Assembly (NCBI GenBank): GCA_964059195.1
Contig: CAXKWD010000011.1
Coordinates: 33,904,066 to 33,968,065 of the forward strand
DNA length: 64,000 nt
Direction of reading: 5' to 3'
DNA from: Ectobius pallidus
Taxonomy: Eukaryota; Arthropoda; Insecta; Blattodea; Ectobiidae
Below are positions 22,666 to 31,950 of this stretch, piece after piece; within the stretch, counting starts at the first letter, position 1, and the number at the start of each line of letters is the position of its first letter. A program made the position numbers and the translations under genes. The notes under the pieces are model-generated. The model did not search any database. It was not told the DNA's origin and saw nothing but the letters and a program-made list of their open reading frames with translations.

Positions 22666-24130
22666 TTTCCAATTAGTGAGGAGGTACTAAGGTATCTTAC
22701 GCCATCAGAATTCACAACTCCTACAGGTCGTAGTTTCAACATCAGTGAAAAACTGAGTACCGTACAACAGTTAGTGAACTTTTTACGAGGATTTCTTAAG
22801 AGCAGCTATGAAATGACAATATATAACGCAGTAGGCTCTATGTCTTTTGTTTTGTTAAGATTGTAAAGAGTAAAATAATAAAATCAGGTAAACTGATGTA
22901 ACAAAGTGCCAGAATGTTTTGTTTAATCAGTGATAATTGCAATTATGATATGCAGGAAATGAGTTATTTTTAATGGATTTCCGATTTAAGCTCCAGATCG
23001 ATTCATTAAACAGGCTTACGGAAGAACAAAGGTCTAGTTTGATAAGCATATGTGGAGGAATATATGGCTAATGCTATTTGTCATAGCTAACTGTAATGCA
23101 ACTTCCAAAGCCGTACATGAACACTGTAAAACAACATGTTGTCATGAGAACTGATTTTCATTTGATAAATTCTTTCTAATATATTGCCATAAAATAGGCA
23201 CTAAATTGAGTTCTACTCCGGTACCGGTCAACCGGAAATTTCGTATTTCTAAAGTGTGCCCTTCTGAGATATTTCAGATTGAAAATACCTTATTTTAGAA
23301 AAATCGCAATATTTGAAGACCGATTAAAAAAATGTAACTCTCAGGTCTGAAACTTTATAGGGAAGTAGTGTACTATAAACACTACATCCATAAAAAATCG
23401 AGGGTGAGTCTTAGTTTCTTTAACATTTTAAATTTTAAATGTGAAGGTTTTCATTTTGAAAACGTTAACATTTACCCATTTTTTTAGTTTATTTACAATT
23501 TAGTATTCCTATATATACAGGACGAAAAATAATGTACATTTTATGCTCTTTAACATGGTTTTTTTAACCAGATATCTTAAAAACCAAAGAAGCTATAGAG
23601 TCTAATGCAAACCTCTGTAAAATGCAAAATAGGCTGACGCACCGATACAAAATGGCCGCTCAAAAAGAAACTGTACAACTAAAAAATTAATGAATACCTG
23701 TTTTCAACTCTCTGAATATAGTACAAACATAGGTAATAAAAATAAAAAAATAAATAAATTTCGTCAACGACCTTTTCAATTTAAATTGGTTGATTTGATA
23801 TGGATTGACCCTTAAGCGAAACGAAAAATTCCAATGACGTAATCATGGATTGAATCCGCGAACTTCCTATTTGTAGCGCAAGGTGTAATTCAACTCAACT
23901 ACGGCGTAACTCTTTTATCTCGGACAAGAGAATGTAAACTCTTAACACACATGAAATAGCATGTTGTATGGTAGATAATTTTGGTCATCTGTGTTTATAG
24001 ACAGCTTCCTGTAATAAACAGATCCCCGAGTCGGAAGATACCTAAAATGGCTGGAAGTAGTGTAAGTCTTCAGTAATATAGTAGAACCCGTTTATAACAT
24101 CATCGTTTGTAACGACTTATTGGGTATAAT

Positions 24131-24807
24131 CAGGGCCGTAGCAAGGTCCTTCTGCGCCCTTGGCGAGTTTGACAAATCTGCGCCCTCCAATACTGGGGGG
24201 GTCTGAACAATGTTTTTAAATTTCTGTAAAATTGTTTATTATTATAATATAAAAACACTGTTATTATCAAAGAAAACCTAAACCTCAATTTGAAAATGAA
24301 CTAAGTGTTGGACTTTCAAGGTACGGTACTAAAACCTTATTTTCAGACGATTGAACTACTTAAAAAATAATTAAATAATAAAATCTAATATCAAAAGTAA
24401 ATTACATAATAGGTCTGAGGCCTACTAAAATGTTTAACACATTAATATAGGTAAAAGTATTTTTTTTCGAATAGTTGAACCTCTTTCATCTCAATAATAA
24501 CGTACATTTTAGTTTTGATTGTTATATCATTCCATGATGTTCATGATTTATGTTCTACTCTGTCAATAAAAAACGTGTTAATTAAAGAACGTAGCATGAC
24601 TACTTTTTGTTTCTAGACAATCGGCACAATACTACAGATAGTTCACGTGCAGTAATTTTTAATAACCTGAAAAATTTCTTCCATTAACGTGAAATTTTTA
24701 TTGCTTCATAAATTGCACCAGTCTAAAAAAAAGGCGGGATTTTTCATGGTTAATTTTGCGCCCTCTCTGTACCTGCGCCCTAGGCGGGGGGCCCATCTCG
24801 TCACCGG
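24131..24807 (+). mobile_element. hAT element of the CAGGGCCGTAGC family, right end lost
   Basis: It begins CAGGGCCGTAGCAAGGTCCT and matches the complete relative at 62215-63764 at both sides, including the near-terminal GGCGGGATTTTTCATGGTTA. The relative ends in GCTACGGCCCTG. Here the sequence diverges after GTCACCG, so the last ~20 bases are missing and no flank duplication can be read. Confidence 0.65.
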
Positions 24808-25303
24808 TTCCGTCTAAATTCTATATAAACTCTGTATTTAAAACAAAAATCTTAGTACGACCTAGCTTATTACGACATATTGCATAAAACGACGTTTTTA
24901 TACGATTTGTAGTCGGCATTAACTTCCAATATTGTTTCTTTTTACGTTTTTATGGATTGCCGACAACAATGTAACGCCAATTTTCATACTCTTGTTTTCA
25001 GTACATTGTGATTTCAAATCAGAAAGTCTGTTAATAGTTAATCCAAGCATTGCTGTCAAGATAACCAGCGATGGGAAGTAATTAAGTAAAAGTAATCGGA
25101 TTACAGTAAAATTACTTTTTGGTCCCATTTACTTGTAATCAATACTTTTTAAGAAATGTAATTTCTACTTGTAATTTACTTCTGGAAATAAAACAGTAAT
25201 CGTTACATTTTAGCAGTCATTAATATCATTCTCGCTTGCTATATCGTCTTCACTACTCTTTTTGATGAAACTGTATCGCGCACACACGTGCATTTCAGAT
25301 TGT

Positions 25304-27712
25304 TTAACGCTTGAGTTTTGCGTAGTCACTTATTGAGTTGATTCTTTTTTTACATAATTCAATATGATATCTGTCACAAAACTGGCCACAGAGTTCACAC
25401 TTGCACAGCGTTTGTGGCTCATGGAATGTCTTGTTGGTGCACAATAAATGATGGAAGCCGTGTACGGCCAGTCTGGTGAAGACATGTCGCATCTTGAAGT
25501 TTGAGGAGGTCCATGTTCGGTCAATCATTGCCCCGGTAGAGAAGAATTCCGGCCATATTTGTGCTCTTTTTGTTGTCATTGTTTTCCTTAAGTTTTCGTA
25601 TGCCTTGGTGGATGGTAGCAGGTGTTGATGTCTTAAGTCTTCTATTAGGTATGGTTCTTTTGCCAGGAGATATACCAGCCTTGATCTTGTGGTCTTCGCT
25701 ACTCCGATGGTTCTTTTGATATATAGGGCTTTCACTCTTTCCATAGTAGCTAAGTTTCCTTCTGTGAGGTGTTCCCATATGGTTTCGATTCCGTAGGTCA
25801 GGATTGGCTGAATTTTGGTTTTGAATAATTTCATTGCTGTTTCCAGTTTGAGTTCTTGTAGGTGTTTGATGGTATTTATTGCTATAACTGCCTGTGTAGC
25901 TCTTTCCGTTACATGTTTTGAGAAACATCGGCCACTTGGTTGCAGCGTGATTCCCAGATATCTGAATTCGGGTGTAATTTTGATATATTTACCATCTATT
26001 TGGATTTTGGCGCCGGCAGGGGCTTTGCCTCCGTTTCTGAAGATCATCATTTCCGTTTTTTCCACGTTGATGTGGAGGTCATTTTCTTTGCACCATTTTA
26101 CCATTGCGTCTATTGTTTCTTGCAGTTTCTGTAGGTTGGTTGACGTTACTGCTATGTCGTCTGCGTAAGCATAGCATGACACCTCCTCTGTCTCCTCTGC
26201 TATTCTGAGTATTCCTTCAGTGGCTAGTATGAAGAGTACCGGGCTCAGTGGGTCTCCTTGGAGAACACCGTTTGTCTGTAGGATGTGCCTTGATTGCGAC
26301 AAATTGTCTGATATTTGTACTGTGTTATATCTCAGTATTGCTTTTATGAGTCTTGTCCAAGTATTGTCTTTCCCCATTGTGTCTTCTAGTTTTTTGATGA
26401 TTAGCTTTCTGTCTATGAAGTCGAAGGCTTTAGTGAAATCTATAAAGACTGCATATAGTTTCTTTTTCTTCTTTGCCGCTTCGTTTACGTCCTTCAGGAG
26501 GAGTTCTACTGCAGTCAACGCTGATCTGTTGCTTCTGAAGCCGAACTGCGTTTCAGGTAAAGCTTTATCTATATCTCCTTTTATTTTGTTAGTTATTATT
26601 TTTGTTAGCATTTTGAAGGGAACATTTTCTAGGGCTATACCTCTGTATTTATTTGTGTCCTTTGGATCTCCCTTTCCCTTGTATAGGACTTTTATTGTCG
26701 AGTGCCTCCACTGTTTCGGGATGTTACTCGTTTGTATGCATTTGTTGAGGAGTTTAGTCCAAGTGTTGGTGAGTTCTTCTGCCGTTTCCTTTATATATTC
26801 ATTGTATAATTTATCCGGCCCTGCTGCTTTTTTGTTTTTCATAGTTTTTATTGTTTCTGCTATGTCTTCTGTTGTTAAGAGGGTCCATTCTGCTTCATCC
26901 ATAGGAGCTAGTAGTTCTTGTAGGTTTTCCTTTGGTTCTTGTTCATTACTCTTGTTTAATAAGTTTTCAAAGTGCTTTTCCCATTCTTGCATGTTTATGT
27001 ATTGTGTCTGGATTACCTTTCTTGGTCTGATGGCGATGTAGGGGTTTTTTTCGGCTAGTTCTACTTCTTTTTCTCCTTCTCTTTCCCAGTACAGTTTTTT
27101 CTTGTCTCTTATCATTTTCTTGTAAGTTTTTCTTTCAGTTGCATATTTCTCTAGTTGTGCGGTGTCCCCAAGGTTTTTCCGTAGTTGGTGTAGCGTTTCT
27201 ATGACAGATTGACGTTTGAGGTAGCACTCTTTATCAAACCATATTTGTGCTCTTTTCGTGTTTGTGTTTATCTGTTCTGTTGCTGATTTGAGGAGGTTTT
27301 CTAGTGCCTCTGTTGCATCTTCTAGCTTCCCATTTGAGATTGCTTCCTCAATCTGTTTTAGATCTTCTGTTTTTTCTCTTATTATGTCCTTACGAATTTT
27401 CCTCGACATTTGATGGGGTTGTTTTCGTTTGTACTGCTCTTGCGTGTGCATGGAGATCTTCATTGGAACATGCTTTCTTAGAGGGGTGGAATTGTCTGAC
27501 CACATGGGAGTTATGCGTCCTTCTACTGATCCTCTAACCAACGCTATGTCGATAGTGCTCTTTCCATTGTGGCATATATATGTGGGTGTCTGACTGTCAT
27601 TTAGTAGTGTAAAGCCCTCCTCCTCTAGATTACTGATAACTAGCTTTGTTTTGTAGTTTGTAGTACTCTTTTTGCAACTAATATCCAAATTAGAGTTATC
27701 ATTAACAAAAAG
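25304..27712 (-). CDS. 5'-truncated LINE: APE-type endonuclease (end) and reverse transcriptase
   Basis: A frame of about 800 codons is open on the minus strand from about 27712 to a TAA at 25304. It lacks a natural start because the element is 5'-truncated inside the endonuclease domain, whose GKSTIDIALVRGS segment remains near the N terminus. The reverse transcriptase core is complete: YRGIALENVPFKMLTK, FIDFTKAFDFIDR, NGVLQGDPLSPVLF and the catalytic AYADDIAV, then a thumb region and a C-terminal Cys/His cluster (CKCELCG, RYHIELC). It would copy its RNA at a nicked target. No stop or frameshift interrupts it, so it is young compared with the other LINE pieces here. The clade is not assigned. 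It sits inside the hAT element at 25066. Its exact ends and target duplication are unclear. Confidence 0.85.
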   Translation of the reverse strand, partial: LFVNDNSNLDISCKKSTTNYKTKLVISNLEEEGFTLLNDSQTPTYICHNGKSTIDIALVRGSVEGRITPMWSDNSTPLRKHVPMKISMHTQEQYKRKQPHQMSRKIRKDIIREKTEDLKQIEEAISNGKLEDATEALENLLKSATEQINTNTKRAQIWFDKECYLKRQSVIETLHQLRKNLGDTAQLEKYATERKTYKKMIRDKKKLYWEREGEKEVELAEKNPYIAIRPRKVIQTQYINMQEWEKHFENLLNKSNEQEPKENLQELLAPMDEAEWTLLTTEDIAETIKTMKNKKAAGPDKLYNEYIKETAEELTNTWTKLLNKCIQTSNIPKQWRHSTIKVLYKGKGDPKDTNKYRGIALENVPFKMLTKIITNKIKGDIDKALPETQFGFRSNRSALTAVELLLKDVNEAAKKKKKLYAVFIDFTKAFDFIDRKLIIKKLEDTMGKDNTWTRLIKAILRYNTVQISDNLSQSRHILQTNGVLQGDPLSPVLFILATEGILRIAEETEEVSCYAYADDIAVTSTNLQKLQETIDAMVKWCKENDLHINVEKTEMMIFRNGGKAPAGAKIQIDGKYIKITPEFRYLGITLQPSGRCFSKHVTERATQAVIAINTIKHLQELKLETAMKLFKTKIQPILTYGIETIWEHLTEGNLATMERVKALYIKRTIGVAKTTRSRLVYLLAKEPYLIEDLRHQHLLPSTKAYENLRKTMTTKRAQIWPEFFSTGAMIDRTWTSSNFKMRHVFTRLAVHGFHHLLCTNKTFHEPQTLCKCELCGQFCDRYHIELCKKRINSISDYAKLKR

Positions 27713-27921
27713 CTACTCAATGTTTCCGAAAATATTCTCATTGATGTGTTTTTTTTGTGTTGATTAAAAATTTGGGCTTGTGCCCAAAACAAACAAAAAA
27801 CAAGAGATTTTTAGGTACTGCCATTTTGTAAAGTACCGGTAATTGTAAATGTAATTTTAATTTTACTGATTACTTTTTGAAAAAGTAATTCGTAATTGTA
27901 ATTAAGTAAAATGTCTCTTAG

Positions 27922-27979
27922 CAGCGGTCGGGTGGTAGGCCATGTCCCTCCAGGGATGTAGCGCCACGGAGTTTAGAGA
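27922..27979 (+). mobile_element. 58-bp 3' fragment of a SINE with 9-bp duplication
   Basis: GTCTCTTAG lies on both sides (27913-27921 and 27980-27988). The insert CGGTCGGGTGGTAGGCC ... CCACGGAGTT matches the last part of the SINE at 34278-34775. A severely 5'-truncated retroposition into the hAT element explains it. Confidence 0.75.
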
Positions 27980-28047
27980 GTCTCTTAGGTAATTGTAATT
28001 CAGCCCAATTACTTTCTTTTTGTATTTTTCCCATCACTGAAGATAAC

Positions 28048-28990
28048 ACTAAAGAAAAGGAAATTGTTTAATATCGGAGAGAAGTCACATAATATGGCGA
28101 TTAAAAAGCAGGGAAACAAACGTCAGCATCGTGAAGTGCACAATAATGTATTCGTCTTGCGATTATGTAATGTGTTGGATTTTTCTAATGTGTAAGGTAC
28201 AGTACATCACATTTGTACAAAATTGTAAAAATTGAAACAGAAGAAAGTGTATTCCTTCGAAATTAACAGTATTGCATTTACTGTAGGAGAGTTAATACAG
28301 TAATTTATGTATAAAGTATGTATAGTAAAATAAATTATTAAGAAATTTGTATATTGTTATAGATCAATCGTTTTATAAATCTAAGCTATTTTGTTCAAAG
28401 CAATTTCAAGTAAAGATAGTGTTTGGGTTTTAGGCATGAAAGAAAATTCCCTTCGCCACATCGGTGGGCAATTATGTAATATTATGTAGGAAAATTGTTC
28501 AAAAGTGTATCAGACAAAATGTTTGCTTTGGTTATTTATCTTTATTTATCAACGATTGTGTACTGCTACTTAGGCCTGTAACAGTTACCGGTGTGCGGAA
28601 ATTTTGTCTCGTTGATTTCCCCCCCCCCCATGTCTGCACTATAGACATAGGGCTGTTGCATTTGGGCACACATTTATATGCCATCATCTTGGCTGGAATC
28701 CGCGAACTTCGTAACACAAAGTGCTAAGTGCCTTATTGACTATTCCACCCAGGACGATTTGTTTAGAGTTAGGACCATGTAGTTTTAAGTTTAGGCCTAT
28801 GTACTGGTTAAATAATATTTTCTTTTACTCATGTACATTAATTTATATCTGATTGAAAGCATAGGCTAGTTTATTATGAATAGTAACGTTTCTTCAATAC
28901 TGAATTTAAAAAAAATATTGGATTAATTCGCTCATTCAGGTTCATACAATGACCCCCGGGTACATTTAACGTTTACTGAGCATTATATCA
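28048..28990. other. intergenic DNA
   Basis: AT-rich DNA with a C-run near 28620. It includes a short frame at 28094 starting MAIKKQGNKRQHR without a recognised family. No supported gene is present. Confidence 0.35.
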
Positions 28991-28993
28991 ATT

Positions 28994-29030
28994 TTTGGTC
29001 ACTTATCAATATAATTGATAAGTGACCAAA
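28994..29030. repeat. perfect 17-bp hairpin with 3-base loop
   Basis: TTTGGTCACTTATCAAT, then ATA, then its exact reverse complement. It is followed by two near-identical AAGAGGTGTAA words. It could be a small foldback or a recent palindromic duplication. Confidence 0.85.
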
Positions 29031-29211
29031 GAGGTGTAATTTACAAGAGGTGTAAATTTTGATGTAAAAATTCATTTTTGTAATACAAAATGTCTGTCAT
29101 TAAGTACAGCAAAAATTACACAAACACCTTCTCAAATTTTAATATAGATTCTGATAAAGCAGCCTGTATAACTTAAACCAACAACGACAAATTATAATCT
29201 GAGTTTAATTA

Positions 29212-29283
<72 letters not shown>
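29212..29283. repeat. (ATT)n microsatellite
   Basis: Uninterrupted ATT repeats over about 70 bases. Confidence 0.95.
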
Positions 29284-29614
29284 GGGTATATTGTTACTAT
29301 GTTCATGCTAGAGCAAGGGTGCAGGGATTTAGAAGACGAATTGGACGGATTTGAGTATTTTCTGTGAGCAGCTAAGCGAATGAGCATCTACGTGAAAAGT
29401 AAAGGGACCCGACTTCTAATCGCGGCCTTACGGAAATTCCGTCAATTAAAAATCTTATTAGTAAGATATTTTTGAAAGTATTCTATTGATCACAATAATT
29501 ATTGCACTGCCACAGATTTGAAATATTACGGTAGTTTGGTAAATTTATCATATTTTTTTCTTTTTATATATGGTGTTCCCCCCCCCCCCCCCCGAAAATT
29601 TGAAACTAGGTATG

Positions 29615-29950
29615 CATTTACAGATTGTTAACATAAATGGCGATGGTTAATTTCTCAAACGCAATTTGATCAACTGCTGCAAGTGATAAAGATCTGTTAC
29701 CCATTGAATTATTGCTAAAGCGAATATTCTTTTTTGATCAACGCTATTACAAACTACCTTTACAAAGACCAATCGTAATTGCAGATCACGCGTCCACCTG
29801 CTTCATTGTCAAACAAGAAATGTAGGCCTATGTGTTTGGTTAATCTGCAAGAAATGTAAGTGACTGTATTCTGATACAATAAACAGTGGCAACCAAACAT
29901 AAGAAGACAAATGAAACGCGAAACATGATCACCGGTTATCAAGTCTCACC
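29615..29950 (-). pseudogene. duplicated block, copy A (frame broken)
   Basis: This aligns with 31508-31845 over about 330 bases, from GATTGTTAACATAAATGGCGA to AAATGAAACGCGAAACA. On the minus strand the start matches copy B's reading (MFRVSFVFLCLVATVYC), then a frame change and a stop follow within about 30 codons. The gene of origin is not known. Tail sequence shared with copy B reappears at about 30937-30985, after an inserted LINE end. Confidence 0.45.
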
Positions 29951-30165
29951 CATAGTTCAGCAAAAAGTGATCGCATCTCCACAAACAATCAAGTTTAAAT
30001 GTGAAATGTACAAGACGCTACCGCTAAGCCTAAAATATTTATTTTGTTTAATCCTGGAACACTAACTCAGACACTGTGTTTTATGCTACACAATGTAAAT
30101 ATTATACGGTATATATTTAGACTAAATATCCTGCGATATACTCTCAGGGTAAAACGCAGGTTGTA

Positions 30166-30925
30166 AATACTTACTTACCCAATGGCAATAGACAATTCGT
30201 CAGCAAGCTAAAGGAATATTATCTATTTTATGGAACCCGAAGGTTCATTGCCGCGCTTACCTGAATCTGCCATTCAACCCTATTCTGTGCTAACTCCATC
30301 CAATCATCCCTAGCAAATCCTACTTCCCTTAAATCCATTCGAAGATTGTCCTCCCACCTACGTCTAGGTCTTCCGCGTAGTCTTTTCCCTTCGGGTCACC
30401 CAGTCAATACTTTTGAGATATGTTTTTCCTCCCCCTGCGTGCAACATGTCCAGTCCATTTCATCCTTCGATATTTAATCACCCTTACTATACTATATCCG
30501 GTGAAGCGTACTGGTCATGAAGCTCGTCGTTATGCAATTTTCTCCAGTCCCCATTTTCATCCCTCTTGGGCCCAAATATTTTTTTAAGCACCCTGTTTTC
30601 GAACACTCTCAGACTATGTTCTTCAGTAAGCGGCCATGTCTCACACCCATATAATACAATCGGCAACATAATAGTCTTATAAATATTACTTTTTAGATTT
30701 CTGGACAGAAGACGAGAAGATAAGAGTTTCTGAACAGCATAAAAACGAGCATTTCCTGATTTGATCAAGACTTAACTTCTGCCTTAATATTATTTGTGTC
30801 TGTAATTATTATTCCCTGATATTTGTATTCGTTCACTTGTTCGAACGATTTACCGGCTATTCTAATATTTTGTGGAGCATTATTTTGACGTTCCATGATC
30901 ATATATTTAGTTTCCCTAAAATCAG
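30166..30925 (-). pseudogene. LINE 3' end fragment (family T), with reverse transcriptase C-terminus
   Basis: On the minus strand the frame reads FYAVQKLLSSRLLSRNLK, IMLPIVLYGCETWPL and FGPKRDENGDWRKLHNDEL. These are the post-YADD region of an endonuclease-reverse transcriptase LINE, followed by the diagnostic GRPRRRWEDN-like tail. The copy starts downstream of the catalytic core and has stops and frame changes. The 3' end reads CAATTGTCTATTGCCATTGG, then TAAGTAAGTA, the family's tail, shared with 31097-31340 and 59834-60318. Confidence 0.7.
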
Positions 30926-31096
30926 AAGAAAAAAAAAGATTACTTCTTTAAGTTATGACATCAGTATGTGAGTTGACCCATTAAAACCAGAGTCCTGTTT
31001 AGAGGACATGTCAATATTTTTAATTCTACGAAAAACGTAACCAATTAACACGAAGGCTAGCGGTTGTAATACGTAATACTAAGCTTCCTGTTGTGT

Positions 31097-31340
31097 TGAC
31101 TGGGAGACCCAAAGGGAAAAGACCACTTGAAAGACCTAGACGTAGGTGAGAAGGCAATATTTGGATAGATTTAAGGGAAGTAGGATTTGCAAGGAATGAT
31201 TGGATGTAGTTAGCACAGAATAGGGTTGAATATCGGGCTCAGGTAAGCGCGGCAATGAACCTCCGGGTTCCATACAGTAGATAATATTCCTTCGCTTGCT
31301 TAGGAATTGTCTATTACCATTTAGTAAGTAAGTAAGTAAG
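31097..31340 (+). mobile_element. 5'-truncated LINE end (family T) with 17-bp duplication and (TAAG)n tail
   Basis: TAAGCTTCCT(G/A)TTGTGT flanks the insert at 31080-31096 and 31341-31357. The insert encodes the end of the ORF (GRPKGKRPLERPRR region), the GCGCGGCAATGAACCTCCGG block and then the TAAGTAAGTAAG tail. The clean long duplication and the simple tail show target-primed insertion of a 244-bp copy. Confidence 0.85.
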
Positions 31341-31507
31341 TAAGCTTCCTATTGTGTATGCTACTATTTGATGGATTATCTATTACTGTGTAGCATGTGT
31401 ATATGAGATAAATGGAAAAATAAAATAAAATAAAATAATTTTCATCTGTCATGTTTTCTTTTTCATCTAAAGAAAAATGATTAACAATTCACGCCTCTTA
31501 GTTATGA

Positions 31508-31845
31508 ATTTACAGATTGTTAAGATAAATGGCGATGGATAATTTCTCAATGGCAAGTTTTGTCAACCGCTTCAAGTGATGAAGATCTGTTACCCATTGA
31601 GTTTTTGCTAGGCAGGGTGTTCTTTTTTCACCAACGTTGTCACCAACTACCTCTAACAAAGACCAACCGTAATCGCAGGTCACGCACACGTCCTCTTGCT
31701 TCATTGTCATACAAAAGAATGTAGATCTTTGGTTTATTTGCAAGAAATATATAAGTGGCTGCATTCCGACACAATAAACAGTGACAACTAAACATAAGAA
31801 GACAAATGAAACACGAAACACGAACAGTAGGGTCATGAAGTTTCA
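31508..31845 (-). CDS. duplicated block, copy B: open frame with signal-peptide-like start
   Basis: The minus-strand frame 31836-31510 (108 codons) begins MTLLFVFRVSFVFLCLVVTV, a basic-hydrophobic start resembling a signal peptide. Five further cysteines follow in the next 60 residues, then a Leu/Lys-rich end. No family is recognised. Copy A (29615-29950) is broken in the same frame, so conservation does not support a protein. The frame may be chance within a duplicated non-coding segment. Confidence is in the duplication, not in a gene. Confidence 0.3.
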
Positions 31846-31902
31846 CCACTTACACACGGGTTGATTTCTTAAGTTATGAAGTCTGTATGTGGGTTAATAA
31901 AG

Positions 31903-31950
31903 TCAAACCTCTGTATAACGAAGATCGATATAACGATAAACCCGCATATA
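31903..31950 (+). mobile_element. pogo/Tigger-like repeat, left part of the mariner target
   Basis: CCTCTGTATAACGAAGATCG leads into the mariner at 31951. The repeat continues at 33283-33465 with TTTATAACGATATTTGGAGG and ends in GTATCAGATCAGTA. The uninterrupted relative is at 14166-14395, minus strand. Confidence 0.55.

Larger units (their letters stand above)
21638..23811. mobile_element. 2.17 kb foldback element with ~550-bp inverted repeats in a TTAA site
   Basis: TTAA flanks both ends (21634-21637 and 23812-23815). The left arm 21638-22189 and right arm 23262-23811 are inverted copies, beginning GGGTCAGTCCATATCAAATC and ending TTGATATGGATTGACCC with few indels. The 1.07 kb interior contains a 19-bp palindrome, five 21-bp repeats and a piece of dispersed repeat family R near 23030-23230. 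The TTAA site links it to the same broad class as 19306-20015, but the interiors are unrelated. No transposase is present. Confidence 0.8.
25066..28039. mobile_element. non-autonomous hAT element with 8-bp duplication, host to a LINE and a SINE
   Basis: The ends are CAGCGATGGGAAGTAATTAA and TTTTTCCCATCACTG. AAGATAAC occurs on both sides (25058-25065 and 28040-28047), the 8-bp signature of hAT insertion. Subterminal AAGTAATT / AATTACTT words recur at both ends. The hAT sequence proper is only the outer few hundred bases. A LINE fills 25.3-27.7 kb and a 58-bp SINE end lies at 27922-27979. No hAT transposase remains. Confidence 0.85.

Noticed and set aside
25815..27041. Plus-strand frames of up to 273 codons
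   Set aside because: They are antisense shadows of the LINE reverse transcriptase, whose motifs are clear on the minus strand.
25254..27671. TACTCTTTTTG as an 11-bp target duplication of the LINE
   Set aside because: The right copy falls inside the open LINE frame, which continues about 40 bases beyond it with LINE-like residues, so the match is probably coincidence.
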